A DNA stretch of 64,000 nucleotides, taken from NCBI RefSeq assembly GCF_011386835.1, contig NC_088796.1, positions 27,607,011 through 27,671,010 of the forward strand, given 5' to 3'. Below, piece by piece: positions 1-11,712 of the stretch. Source of the stretch: Chrysemys picta bellii (lineage: Eukaryota > Chordata > Testudines > Emydidae). The notes below the pieces were generated by a model. The model did no database searches. It was not told where the DNA came from and was given only the letters and a program-made list of their open reading frames with translations. Position 1 is the stretch's first letter, and each line of letters begins with the position of its first letter. Position numbers and translations under genes: made by a program.

Positions 1-540
1 CTAAGATGGAAAAATAGATAGTATACATTAGCATCTGGCCATTACTTGATTGGCAGAAGATCAGATTCCTTCCTGTAAAGAACTCTACAGCTTTTGAAAC
101 TGTTAGAGGAGGAATTTGAACATTCTCAGCTAGACTTCTCTGGTAGTAAAGCAAATGTTGCCAAAAGCCAAGGACAATTATAAATGTTGATATGAACCAG
201 CTTTATTTCAGATAACACTGAAGCACTAGCCTCTCCAACCTAGTTTGGACACTTACTGATCTTGTCAAATAGAAGAGAATCTTAGATCACTATGCAGCCT
301 AACTACTTGTAGGTTTATTTACATTTAATCTTTTTCCATGTATGCAATAGTCATATGCACAAAGCTGGTAGAGCAAAGATTCAGTCCTACTACAAGTTAT
401 ATAGCAGTCAGTTTAGCTACTGGGCAATATGGAGTTGAAATATGGTAATGCTGAACACAAGGTAGTTCTTTTGATAAGCAGCTATTCACCAGAGTCCTCC
501 CACCCAAAGGATCTCCTACTAACACAAAAAAGTTACTTGC
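1..540 (-). other. DAB2: DAB2 intron after coding exon 5 (partial)
   Basis: This is intron sequence immediately downstream of the GC donor at 539-540. I searched the minus strand for the next expected DAB2 exon (IEEASKA-like) and did not find it, so it lies beyond the window edge. I see no repeat or RNA gene here. Confidence 0.75.
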
Positions 541-624
541 CTTTTTCTTATCCTCTTCCTCCTTTTTCTTGATGTTATAAATTACTTGGAAGAGGTCCTT
601 GAGATCAACTACTAGAGGTTCAGC
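541..624 (-). CDS. DAB2: DAB2 coding exon 5 (end of PTB domain, Lys/Glu-rich tail), GC donor
   Basis: An exact 28-codon exon, residues about 156-183, beginning AEPLVVDLKDLF and ending KKKEEEDKKK. It encodes the C-terminal amphipathic helix of the PTB domain (DLKDLFQVIY), which packs against the peptide groove, followed by a charged stretch. The acceptor is a pyrimidine run ending CAG at 625-627 (minus orientation CCCTTTCAG). The donor reads AAG|GCAAGT, a GC donor with otherwise perfect consensus; no GT donor in the right phase is nearby. The length is a multiple of three and both phases are 0, so the exon could be skipped without a frameshift. Compared with the human protein as I remember it, there is one extra Asp within the EEE-KKK run. 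Confidence 0.93.
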
Positions 625-3400
625 CTGAAAGGGAAAGTTTTATATTTTAGGTTTCTGCAGAGAAGGTTTTCTAATTCGTGGCTTGCTGTTAAATATGAAC
701 TGTACTTGTTGAGTTAGTATTCCACTATAGGAATGGTATCAATTTCCAGGCTAACTGCTTTATCATGAAGCTTACTGAAAGGTGTTTGAATACCATGAAA
801 CCAAGTCTCACTTGCGGTCACCTCCCCTTTGGTCAAACTCTTTTATTAAATGCAATTACTTTAATAGTAAGTGAAGCCAAGAGATAGAGAACAGTAAGAC
901 ACTATGTACTGAAGAGGACTTTACCCTTAGTGTAGAGCAGGAAGCAGCATTTCTGTGCTTAGTACAAAGGCAATGGTGCATGACCTGTATCCCTTGAAAA
1001 CAGTCCAGGGTAAGAACTGTGCCTTCCTTGGTACATTGCTAGACGTGTTCTGAGAATAGGTACACCTTATTTTCAGCAAAAGGATAATGTAGGCTTTTTA
1101 AAAAAAGCTGCTGATAATCATGGGTGAAGCCTGCAGGTGGGAAAGGTACCCCATTCTCAGACACTTAAAAGCTAGGTGCAGCAGTGCCAGCTGATCCATT
1201 TTGCTGTCCTCCATTTTCTACCAGAGGCTAAATTGCAGCTGGCTGGTCCATGCTCAGTTTTAGGATTTGAGTGGTTTCCCCCCCCCCCCTACATCCTCCT
1301 CCCTTCTTGAGGGCTTTCCAATTTTATTTGCTCACTGCACAAGTCTATCTTGATCAGATAATGCCCATTTGCCCTTGATTCATGGGTAAGATTAAAAGGA
1401 GCAGGCTGCTATGTTTTGCTTTGTTCATTTTAACAAAACAAAAAACACACCCTCTTCTTAAAGGTGCTGCAGGAAAGGCTATTCTAAAGTTATTTGTTCC
1501 CCATTCCCAATCCCCCCCAAAATCAAGACTTCAGATGGTGTTCAGGAGATGAAGTATTGCATTTAAAGCTAAGCTATATTGTTCTGATAATTATCAAAAA
1601 CCCTATAGAAAGACCTTTAAGGCCCATTCTCTACCTACAAGTTAAATTGACCTAGCTAAATCTCAGTTGTGAAAATTTGTGCTATAAACATGTAGTTTGG
1701 TCAGCCTAACCCCCACTGCAGATGCAGCTAGATGGAAGAAAGTTCTTCAGTAAGCCAATGTACTGCCTCCCACATAGATAATCTGCCTCTGTGAAAGGGG
1801 GTTTTCCATTGGTTTAGGACATGTCTGTGCTATACCAGTACAGCTGCAGAACCATAGTTGTGCCACTATAGTGTGGACATAGCTTCAGGTACCAAGTCAA
1901 ACCCTTAAAGTTAGGAAATGCCACACCTGACCCTGGGAAGGTCTGGCTCTTGTTCCTTCTACATGTAGGTTAGGAAGCTTCCTGCACGTTGCCTGGGATA
2001 TAAGGGTGGGTAGGGGATGAAGAGCACGGAGATACAGGTATCTGAACTGAGAACAGGGAGCCTGGACTCAGCTTATAGTAGCCCAGAACTACAGTTGCAG
2101 AAAAGTCCAGAGAATGGCCAATGTGCACAGAATCTTTGAGGAATACTTGCATATGTTGATTTTTGAAGAGCTTATCAGAGTTCAATGTGGCCAATTTTGT
2201 TCAGATTTTCAGAGACAGCAAAAAGGCTACTCCCTGCCAAAATTTCAAGTCCTTGTTAAATGCTGGTGACCTTTAGAGCAAAATATATTTCTTCCCATTC
2301 ATTCCTCTCCTCCCCTGCCCTGTTCTTGGCAACTGAAGAACAGCATGGGCTGCTGTTTTCTAAAACAGAACCTTAGACACCCAGTATGTACAATTTCAGT
2401 TCAAGTGGTTAAATTTGCAGAGTTATAAGGCCATTTTCAGTTCCTTATAATGGGTAGTGCTAGGAAACATTAGACAGTGTTACCAGCTGCACCTATAGAA
2501 CAGTGATTAAGCCAACATTTAAAGCAGGCATTAGCAAACCAGCTTGCCCCAAGACAGTAGGTGGAGAGCCCAGACAAGCCCTCATTTGTGACAATTGCAT
2601 AATCCTGCCAAGAGGAAATCTGTTTCTGGGAAAGGTCACACCAGGTCCTATCACCTGTTTGTTCCAGCTTTTTTGGGGGGTGGGGGAGGGGGAGGAGCAC
2701 AGTTCTAATCAGTGCCCCCCATGAACCAGACATGAAACTTTGAGAACTAGAGATGTGTTAGACAGGAACGGCAAAGTCAGAACTAGCTAAACCTTGCAGA
2801 ATTAACACAGCCACAAGTCAGCACTTGAACTCAGACACTGCCATTTGTGCTGGCCTTTTAAAAGTGGGAATAAAAAAATTAAGAGTGCAGACTAGAGCTC
2901 CTGGCCATGAGTACAAAATGTATTAGTGTGCACATGTTTATTAAGTTGCTGTCCATTAAGAGAAGGGCTCCTTTGGTCAGCAGTAGAACTCTGCATGCTA
3001 AAATGCAAGAAACCACCCAATCTTCCTAGTGCATAAAGCAAGCTCAGGCCACTTCAGTAACTTGCATCTCAGTGCTGGGTTGAACCCCAGGTCATGCTGT
3101 AGTAAGAAATTCTTAATCAGCAAGATATACGGTATAGGTTATTCCTCAACTGATGCTCCTTGCAATGGAGAGTTACTCAATTCCCATTTTGGAAGACAGC
3201 CTGCTGAATTGGCTTCTTGCATTTCTTCGAGTTGGTCTTCAAAAGCTGACTCAGCTCTGAGTGGTCTATGGGCTCCATAAGAGTCCAGTTTGGATAGGAT
3301 TGATTTATTGAGAGATGTAGAAAAGCATAAATATGCCCAAAAGTTGTCCTGCAAATCCCACAGGATGACCTTAATGCCCAACAGATCCCTTAATTCATAC
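625..3400 (-). other. DAB2: DAB2 intron between coding exons 4 and 5
   Basis: About 2.8 kb of AT-rich intron. Apart from short homopolymer runs (for example C-rich near 1,277-1,289 and G-rich near 2,676-2,694) I recognise no repeat family, RNA gene or alternative exon. Small open frames here lack codon or homology support. Confidence 0.7.
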
Positions 3401-3532
3401 CTGTTGTGCTGTTTTTATGGCAAAAAACTGATGTTGTCCTTCTCCTCCGCAAACATATCCAAATGCACGGTTGTCAGTCACATCCCGAGCAATAAAGGAG
3501 ATCTTGTTCACTGGATGCTCATGTTCTATGAC
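3401..3532 (-). CDS. DAB2: DAB2 coding exon 4 (PTB domain core)
   Basis: Forty-four codons (132 nt), residues about 112-155, running [17 protein letters not shown] to FFAIKTAQQ. This is the centre of the PTB domain: the strand [18 protein letters not shown] is the family signature, in which the domain forms the groove that takes the NPxY peptide. The acceptor is TTCTAG at 3533-3538 and the donor is CAG|GTATG; both phases are 0. The exon follows the 99-nt exon across a 511-bp intron. Against the human protein as recalled the sequence is nearly unchanged; I note Ala for Gly in the KTxQQ end. The conservation and intact frame indicate a functional gene. Confidence 0.97.
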
Positions 3533-4043
3533 CTAGAATTGAAAGCAATTAGTCTTTTGAAAGTGCCTAAAGTTAGTTCTGTTCTGCTGCACCAAACACA
3601 AGTACACAGACAACTATGGGATGGCAGTGGCCTTCGAGTGCCTATGTACAATAAAAACTTAAGTGAGCTCAGCTCAAATCTGTAAAAGTGGACAGGGCAA
3701 TATCCAAGTGGTTTGCCAGTCAGCATTAAGGTTTGACAGGCTTGGTATCCCTAGAAACATGACAGAATAGTGCCAGGCTATTAGTGCCTACAGAGGTCAG
3801 ACAGGATCCAACTCCCTCCCCTTTCCTCCAAAGTACCAAAAAAGTCTGAGTAGATACAGATTAGCTCCTACTTTCTCCCTCCTCCCCCACAAACAGAGGA
3901 GAGTCCTTAGAGGTGTTGTACATGCTAGAAAGCTTTCCTAGGTCTTTAAATTTTAGGTGAAGAGGCTGCTAAGTTAATGCAGCTGTGGTCACTAGAGAAG
4001 AAATTGTCTTAATGGTCATGCACAGCCAGTTCTGAATTCTTAC
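3533..4043 (-). other. DAB2: DAB2 intron between coding exons 3 and 4
   Basis: A 511-bp intron with canonical GT (4042-4043) and AG (3533-3534) ends. I see no repeats or other features in it. Confidence 0.85.
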
Positions 4044-4142
4044 CCCAGTTTTCTCATCAATTATCTTGATACCAGAAAGGGAGATGTTCACCCAGATCTT
4101 CTGTTTGTGCTGTCCCTGGGAGCGGGCAGCTACTGCCATTCC
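4044..4142 (-). CDS. DAB2: DAB2 coding exon 3 (PTB domain)
   Basis: Thirty-three codons (99 nt), residues about 79-111, from [14 protein letters not shown] to IKIIDEKTG. It contributes the basic segment (RSQGQHKQK) thought to lie near the phosphoinositide-binding face, and the strand [14 protein letters not shown] of the PTB sandwich. The acceptor reads CATTTAG and the donor GGG|GTAAG, both phase 0. Against the human form as recalled there is Val-Ala for Ala-Ala near the start and Lys for Arg before IWVN, conservative changes consistent with an orthologue. Confidence 0.97.
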
Positions 4143-5233
4143 CTAAATGAACAGGAGTTATTAGTAAGATTTATGCAATTCAAACTTGCTGAGTTCCAAT
4201 GTGTTCAGCTAGAGTCAAAATTGTTTGTGCCTAGATACTTATGCTTTGAGTAAGTTGTGCCTCAGGTTAGATCTGTGCAACCCATAGACCTCAATGAAGC
4301 TGCAAATCAGCTGAATTTGGCCATCTGTCTACAAACATGGGTGCATAATAAAACTTCATCTCTGGTGTATAGACAATGCTGGAGTTTTAGGTTCTCAAGA
4401 TTGTTCCCCCACCTGCACTAGTTTAATTTTGTAAGCGCTTTAAAGCAGACCTCATTTACATAAGCACTTCTGTCAAAAGGAGCTATGGAGCAATATCTTT
4501 ACTAGGTCAAGTCTCTGTCCTGGTTTAAACCAAACAGATGACTTTGAGATCAGATGCTTAATCATTCTTGTTGGGCAGTATGGATAAGTTATTAGTACTG
4601 AAGAGGCTGATATGACCACTGAGGCATGTAATTCTGAACATGCTTAATGTTGCTGACTGTAGCTTTGTCGTTCACTCTGCTTTGCCTGCATTATGACCTA
4701 TAGCAAAGCAGTCTAGAGAATAAGACTTAAGGTTTTATTGCGCATTCTTGAATTGCTAGACGAGCATGCATTTGTTTTAGTTACAGTAGTAGTGGATGCA
4801 TGTTTTGACTAATCCAATTTGGAGTCTTCACAACTGCTATGGAAATTCTCCCTGCCACTTTCACTCCCTTCCAGGGAGTTTAAATTCCCCAAGTTTAGGA
4901 TTTGATTTTGGCTCACCAACCTGCATCTTCCAGTTAAGATGCAAAGAACTATATGGATTATGAAATATCTGCAGAGCAATTTTCAGATTAAACCATTGCT
5001 CATTGTAATTTTGGGCTGCTTCCTTCCCTTCATTGGTTCTGCTAATCTTTTGATTGGAGTGGCACCTTTCCTCCAGTTAGGATCTGTGCACCTCTATCAC
5101 ACTGAAGTGTGGTAATTGCTTGATATTGCTTTGGTACACAGTGGGAGTTGTGGCATGGTTTGCCTTTGACCACTATAGTCTGCCTATTGACTAGCATGCA
5201 TGTCTGGTTAAAAGGCCAAGTTCAGACCTTTAC
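4143..5233 (-). other. DAB2: DAB2 intron between coding exons 2 and 3
   Basis: A 1,091-bp intron, GT at 5232-5233 and AG at 4143-4144. I recognise no repeat family or RNA gene here. Confidence 0.8.
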
Positions 5234-5373
5234 CTTCAGCTTCATCATTGAATCTTGGCTCATTTTGTCTCCTCTTGCTTCTGGAACATCATCAACGCCA
5301 ATCAGCTTGGCTTTGTATCTTACACCATCCCCTTTGAATCTGGCCAAAAGAAATTCATCTGTTTTTTCTGAAC
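5234..5373 (-). CDS. DAB2: DAB2 coding exon 2 (start of PTB domain)
   Basis: One hundred and forty nt: two bases completing Gly32, then 46 codons, [14 protein letters not shown] through [11 protein letters not shown]. The PTB domain begins here, with the first strand and helix ([19 protein letters not shown]), a segment typical of the Dab/Numb type of PTB. The acceptor is TTTCAG at 5374-5379 and the donor AAG|GTAAAG. Phase 1 at the 5' junction matches the single base left by the upstream exon (G|GT), independent support for the join. Against human as recalled there are conservative changes (Y to F, K to R, I to V, D to E). Confidence 0.97.
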
Positions 5374-7755
5374 CTGAAAGATAGATAAGCTTTTAAATGG
5401 TATTTGGAGCTTAAGTGTCTAGTCTCTCTGAAGAGAGTGCTTGGTCATTCATTTTGTAATCCATTCTAGTCTGCTGCTAACAAAGTTACATGGGCCATGT
5501 GTTTTAACATTGCTTTTAAGGTATCGGCTAAATGGGAGTATCCAGTACTCTTGTACCATTGGGTCCCCATTGTTTATTAGATGGGGATTTAGAGTTGTGG
5601 GGAAGCAATACGAGGCATCAGTTTAAAGCTTAGTTTAGAGAATCAATACAACAAGTTGCTTCTTTGCACCAATTGGGGTTTTAGTCTGAATGTTAACAAG
5701 GTTACACTACAGACTTTCTAGATCTTGAAATAGGCATATTACCTTAGGACAGGGGTGAAAGTGAGCTGTATGAGCCCATACTTTAACATCCCTGCCCCTT
5801 TTGCCTCCCCTGGCGGTGGCCCTGCTGGTACAGACCCTCTCAGTCCTTCCAGCCCTACGCGAAGGATTGGGACCCTCAATGGAGCAGGGGACTGGTCTGT
5901 TTGCTGGGACAGGAAGAAGGCCCTGAGCCAGTTTAAAATCAGGTTGTTTATCCCAAAGCCCCTAGTCTAGGGTTGCTAACTGTCTAAATACAAACAGGTA
6001 CAGACCCTACCAGCAGGGCCACTGATGGGGGGTGGGCAGCAATGTTAGAGTGTTGTGGTGAAGGACCCTCCTTAAAGTGCTGCCACAGCAGCTCTTAATG
6101 TTGGTGGCCCTGCTGGTACAGCTCTTACTGGCAGGGCTGCCTATGGGGAGGCAAACAGAGCAATGATGTTAGAGTGCTGCCGCAGCACTTTAACATAGTT
6201 GCCCTGTTTGCCCCCCTGGGCTGCTGACAGGGAGGGTGGGGGCAAAAGGGCAGCTGCCCTGGTGCTTGCAATTTAAAAGGGCCCAGGGCTCCCAGCTGCT
6301 GCTACTGTGGCAGAGGCTGGGAGCTCCAGGCCCTTTTAAATCACCCATGGAGCCCTGGGTGGCAAGGGCCAAGTAGCGTAGATGGGCTGGCTGGAGGAGG
6401 CTGACCTCCAGCCCTGCCCCTTCTGCCCTGAGGCCTGGCCCCTGTACTGGTAAGAATTTATTACTTTCACCCCTGCCTTAGATTGTCACTTTGCCAAGAC
6501 CTAAGGCATGAGTTTTAGTAACAAAAGATAATTTGTGATGATATTGTAACCTGTGATACCAAGCTCTGACACTGCATAAAAATCTTTGTCTATAACCAAT
6601 TAGATTACTCTTCCATTCTGCAGTGAGCATGTTCATACATTAACTTTTGGTGACAAGAAATGTTGTATACAAGATTTATGGGTCATACATCAAGTGATTA
6701 ATAAGATCTACAGAAGCAGACTTCAGTCCTGTTAGTTCATACACCACAACTTTGTTGTGCTACTGACTATGAAAGTTAAGTATTTGGACACTACAAAGGC
6801 TAATGTTTGATTCTGGTAGATTACCTTTAAGCAGCCAGCAGGTATTAGAACCTCTGAAATTCAGAGGTGAGTGTTATGCACAAAAAACCAAACAGGTTTG
6901 ACCACTCTGTATGTGGAATGGTGTCTGTAGAATGATGTGCAGACAACATGCATTTGACTCCACCATCCAGGTGACCAGAACCTGAACAGGAGGTTTCCAG
7001 TTCTAAGTTAGTACTTAGATTTTTAAACACTGTTCTGGAACAGTGTGCTATTCCTTTGAAGATAGCTGCAGGTTTATGAGAGTAACTGATACACATCTAA
7101 GATCTTGCAGTTGGTCCAGTTGCTTCCTCCCTACCACCTTAGAATTATTTTAGGTTTTATGGACTCTAGAAAGTTAGGGGAGAGAGTGTCAGTTCAGTAT
7201 TGAAGGTTTGCTAGAATCTCTTGCACTGCCATGAAAGTTGAGTAGAGTATGAACAAGTTCAACTCTGATGGGTCCTTTTATAGGCTCCAGTAGTGATCAT
7301 TTGGGTTATATATATAAATAAAATGAGGCCATCTAGTTGATACTTAAGCTTCTGGGATTTGGCAGAAGTTCTTTAGGCAATAGGTTTTAAGTCTGGTATT
7401 AAATGCAGTAGTCTTTTCAAAAGGAAAGGTTCATGGGCAAGTGCCAATAGCTTCCTGGAGATTAAGCTATCAGTGGCAACTGTTAGATGCCCAGCACTAT
7501 GGAAGTGAACCACTTAACAGCATTAAGGATTCAGACATCCTTTTTTGATCATCTTGGCTAGTATTCATTACCTACTCCCTGCCCCCAGTCTAAGTCAGTC
7601 CCTTGAGGGGTTATGCTAAAGTTTTGGACATGCATTCAGAGCAGTTTCTATTTTAAAGAGTGCCCTCAAGTGATATTTCTTCAAAATATCAGAGGGATAA
7701 TAGTCACAGCCTGCATATGAGGTAACTTAGTATTGAAGAGGGATGAATTGCTTAC
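5374..7755 (-). other. DAB2: DAB2 intron between coding exons 1 and 2
   Basis: A 2.4 kb intron, GT at 7754-7755 and AG at 5374-5375. It contains one hAT-like MITE (5750-6475, listed separately). The remainder is AT-rich with no recognisable feature. Confidence 0.8.
5750..6475. mobile_element. Non-autonomous hAT-like element, 726 bp
   Basis: The ends are inverted repeats CAGGGGTGAAAGT and ACTTTCACCCCTG. They are flanked by CCTTAGGA on the left and CCTTAGAT on the right, an 8-bp target-site duplication matching at 6 of 8 positions, as expected for an aged hAT insertion. The interior is GC-rich with repeated blocks (GGCAGGG, CAGCAC) and encodes no transposase. It sits in a DAB2 intron, with no splice site disturbed. 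Confidence 0.75.
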
Positions 7756-7849
7756 CCTTCTTTTTTTCCTTCTTTGAGGCAGGTGCTTTTGGTACTGCCT
7801 GCTGCTCAGGCTGGTTGTTGATATTAGTGGTTTCTACTTCGTTAGACAT
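7756..7849 (-). CDS. DAB2: DAB2 coding exon 1 (start codon exon)
   Basis: Ninety-four coding nt: ATG at 7847-7849 (minus) gives MSNEVETTNINNQ, a Gln/Ala/Pro stretch and KKEKKK, then the first base of Gly32. The N-terminus ahead of the PTB domain is polar and lysine-rich, as in other DAB2 proteins. The donor AAGG|GTAAG at 7754-7755 leaves phase 1, which the next exon accepts. The start is fixed by similarity to the vertebrate DAB2 N-terminus; the context AAAATGTC has A at -3. A plausible acceptor lies at 7868-7869 (GTTGAG), which would give 18 nt of 5' UTR in this exon, but its pyrimidine tract is only fair and a more upstream acceptor is possible. Confidence 0.95.
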
Positions 7850-9308
7850 TTTGAGATGGAGGCCAGCCTCAACGCCACAAGCATTAAAGAACGCAATACT
7901 TGCTGTGTTGTTGGACGTCCAAACAGTGATCAACAGGCAGGCATAATACTTCACCTTCAGCAAGGAGATTAAGTACTTTAGTTAAACTGCCAATATTCTA
8001 TTTGATTATTTAAAAGTGTCACCATATTAAGACTATTAAAAAAAAAGAGAGTACATGCCATAGGTCCACTAGATACAGACCAGTGAAGTTAGATTTCACA
8101 TGAGTTGTAGTTACAGCTGTAGACCTTTCATGGAAGACATTAAGGCATCCCATCAAGGGACACTGATATTCACATATGTTAATAGCCAAAGTGCTTAGTT
8201 ACAGGACATGATCAAGATCTAGCCACTATTTGCTTTGTGTGCCAAGGAGGTCAAGGTGTCAATTTCATACAATTGCTCCCCTGAGAGGTTTCTGCTTTAT
8301 TTGCCATACAGAAGTTGGTTTCTAGTCTAGCTAAACTGCCATTTTGATCAATTTCACTTAGCCTCCTATAAACAAAGGACTAACTATTGCTAAATAAGTG
8401 AGCATTTTGCAATTGCACAATAGGGAGGGGAAGAGGAAAGCTACTGGTAAGTGCTTCAGATTCCACATAGGTGAATAAGTACAGCACTTGCAGTTTTGGG
8501 AAAAAAAAGTTATTTGTGGCCTGAAGTAGCTTGTATTCTCCCCTTGCTGAGACTTATGCTTACCCACTGCTTCTCTCCTCCTCTGCCCTCAAGATTGATG
8601 CTCTAAATACCCATTTTCTGCACAGATTTGTCCTTCTGGATGATAAGAACTCCTATCTGACAGCCAATAATGCAATAGACTCCAGACAGTCAGATCTGTC
8701 AAGACTTTAGGTATAACACATGTAGGGACTGATTCTGTGCAGATATGCTCTCCATTTCAGAGCACCTCATGCCATGTGATGGCTGTTCACTAATCCAGAT
8801 AAGTATGGTTCTCAAGTGGATTATACAAGCAGGCCCATAATTTGTGGTCCTGTGCTGGTTGGGCCAACAAGAATGTTATGTAGTGGGCAGAGGCATCATT
8901 TTGCCAGAGTGTAAAGGTATGTGCCCTTCACGTAGATCTCGGAAGATCCCTTGTCCTTGGATGGCTTTTTGCCCACCCACCCAGCAAAAGTTCAGTAGGA
9001 ACTTGTGCAGCAGGCAGTTCTACAAGTTATTTTGTCCAGTTTAATTATTCTTAAGGGTAGTTCTACTTTACAAATATGAGCAAGCTGAAAGGAACTACTA
9101 CAATACAGTCTCCTAAACCTCATGTGTTTACAGACAAAGTTATCCAAGTTACCTAGGCAATCATTTGTGCACCATTAGAAGGTGAAGATTATTCAGAAAT
9201 AATTATGTTCCCTACATTTAGTTGTCTTACAGTCTAAAAAGACCCGGTTGGGTTGAGTTTTGAGTAAAGCCAGTATGTTTTACAGTAATAGCCCCTTCAA
9301 ATTTTCTC

Positions 9309-9438
9309 CAAGGGTGCTGGAACAATTTTGATAGTGGAGGTGCTGAGAGTCATTGAACCAAACTGTAAACCCTGTATCTGATGGAAACCACTTCAAGCCA
9401 GGGGATGTGGCAGCACCCCCAGTTCTATCACCAGACTG
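9309..9438. mobile_element. Short hAT-like MITE
   Basis: The sequence shares its left end (GGTGCTGGAACAATTTT), its middle (CCACTTCAAGCCAGG-like) and its right end (CAGCACCCCCAGTTC) with the clean copy at 54382-54508. The right end is more diverged and no target duplication is readable. The same family appearing twice in the window supports a mobile origin. Confidence 0.55.
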
Positions 9439-10125
9439 TCTCATTTGATTGACTAAGAAGCCATGAAGTAATTACAGAGGATCTTCAAACTCTGCAGTCC
9501 TAATCAAGCTCTAAGTGGTTTCTTAATTTAGTTTGAAAGACATAGAAAGTAACTGTTTAGTAACAATGTATTTTAACATTTAAGTTCAGGGATAATCAAT
9601 AGGTGAACTGCAGGCCAAATCTGCATCACCAGATGCTTTTGAACAGACAAAAAAATCTTAATCAGTTAATTTTAATTTTCTCTGGTGTCTGGACCTTGAC
9701 TGTACCTTGCTCAAGAAATTTGGACAAAAAAAAGATTGACTACCCTGATCTAGTATTTCCAGATCTAGCACAGGCAAAGCATCAGATAAATGCAACTTTA
9801 CCTGGCAAAACTGGATTTCAAAATATGCAAGACATCCACAATGAGACAGTATTTAAAGAATTTAAAAAAAAATAGTCAGCCATCTGAAGCAGTCAGGAAA
9901 TAGAAATAGGCTTCCAGGGGACAATAAAGCATACTTAAAAGTAAGTGTCTAGAGCCAATTAGAAAGCTACATTGTCACACTGATATCAGATGACAAATAT
10001 TACAAGCCATTACCACTTAGCATGAGGAAACCTTATGCTAAAGTTTAAAGGTTGTCTGAGTCACTAATTTTTAGTTTGGTTTTCCCTATAGCACTGAAGA
10101 GGAGCTACATCACAAGGCAAATCAG

Positions 10126-10163
10126 TTAGGTACTGGTTTAATAAAAATTAAACCAGTACCTAA
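10126..10163. repeat. Perfect 17-bp inverted repeat with 4-nt loop
   Basis: Arms 10126-10142 and 10147-10163 are exact reverse complements around AAAA. The stem is too short for a typical pre-miRNA. It could be the collapsed remnant of a palindromic MITE or a local template-switch product. Confidence 0.6.
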
Positions 10164-11451
10164 GTCCTATGAGTAATTTGATAGCTGTTAATATTGGACT
10201 TTCAGTGCAGATGGGGCAGGATGAATATGTAGCTCTTTGGTTTCTATTTCTTGAATTCCAAAAGACAGCAAATTCATTCTTAATTGTGAAATTCCTAAAG
10301 TGAACCCATTAAGTGGCTCTTTGGTGTAGGCTGCCTGGAGTCAATAAGGGTGTCTCCTCTAAATACTGGGAGTCTTATAAAATCTGGAGCATGTATATTT
10401 CCTATTACTGCCCTCAGATACAGCTGTTCTGCTGGGTAATATTGCAACATTTTCTAGGAAAGATGGACATCTTTCCTAGTTATCTAGTCAAGTGGAAGCT
10501 GCAGTGTTGGTTGTAGTATTGCACCTAAAACTAAGGCTATTGAAAGATTGGAGCAAAGTTATACATATAGACCAGATTGGAAGAGAATTTCCATGAAAGC
10601 TGCTGTTTCCTTCCTTGCTCTAGTCAAAAGGCTAGTCAGTGTTCAGGCCACTATCCTCCACCTGATTAAGTCAGTCCCCTAAGAGGGGCAGCCAAATCAA
10701 TCATCTCTAGCATAGGAGTGATCAAACCAGTCACTGGAGATCAGGAAGTTAAGCTGGAAACTCAAAGCTCATCTGCCTTCACTGAAGCAAGACAGTCAGT
10801 GATAGCTGCTAAGTGTTGGATTCTGAAAACTGACCAAGGCAGGCATAAGTCTTGTGTAGTCTGCTCCCCCTGCTTCCAAGATCACTTCTTGTGGGAAAAG
10901 GGCAACTGTTGGCAAAAATTCCAGAAGTATCCAGTTTTGAGTCTAGAAAATTTGGTTTGGAGGTTTGACTGATGCCTCCAAAACCAACATGAAGTTCTGC
11001 TGCTTAGTCTTGCACTTAAGAGTCAGCTGTTGAACTTTCTGCACAAATTTGTGCACTTCAACTGCAATTAAGTGAGAAGACCCAGAATGTTGTTCCATGC
11101 TGCTTATTGGAAGCCAAGTGAACATGTTCCAAAATGACCAAGCCATAAAGAGACCAGGAGTCCTAAATCAAGTATTAATACCCATGTGTCTAGTCATGGC
11201 TAGGTAAGGCTTTTATATAGCTAGTGAGCAAGGTTTTGGACTGCTCAGGAGTTTTGAACATTTATGCTGGATGTTACCTTTGGAAAAAGGTCTTGGAATT
11301 AACACTGCTGAGCTTTTGGTTTGCAAGAGATTTTCCTTAGCCAGACTATTTCTTGGTGGGTAGTGTCACTTTCTCAGTTTAGTTTCCCACCACTATATAA
11401 AACTTTAGACTTGTGGCCATATAGGTGAGCTCTTTGTAACAGTTAGACTAA

Positions 11452-11712
11452 GACTTTAAGGCCAAAAGGGACCCATCATGATCCTCTAGCCTGACCTCCT
11501 CCACATTGCAGGCCACAGAACCTCACTCACCCACTCCTGTACTAGACAACCTCTGGCTATGTTACTGAAGTCCTCAAATCAGGATTTAAAGACTTAAAGT
11601 TACAGAAAAATCTACCACTCATTAGTTTAAACCCACAAGTCAACTGTGCCTCATGCTGCAGAGGAAAGTGAAAAAAACAAAAGTCTCTGCCAATCTGATC
11701 CAGGGGGAACCC
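11452..11712 (-). mobile_element. CR1-type LINE 3' fragment
   Basis: Matches a family common in turtle genomes that reads (plus strand) like GACCCATCATGATCCTCTAG followed by a ladder of short conserved blocks (CCTCACTCACCCACTCCTGT, GACTTAAAGTTACAGA). Orientation is inferred from CR1 3' ends. No open frame remains. Confidence 0.6.

Noticed and set aside
7743..7946. Plus-strand open frame over DAB2 coding exon 1
   Set aside because: It is the antisense shadow of the real exon.
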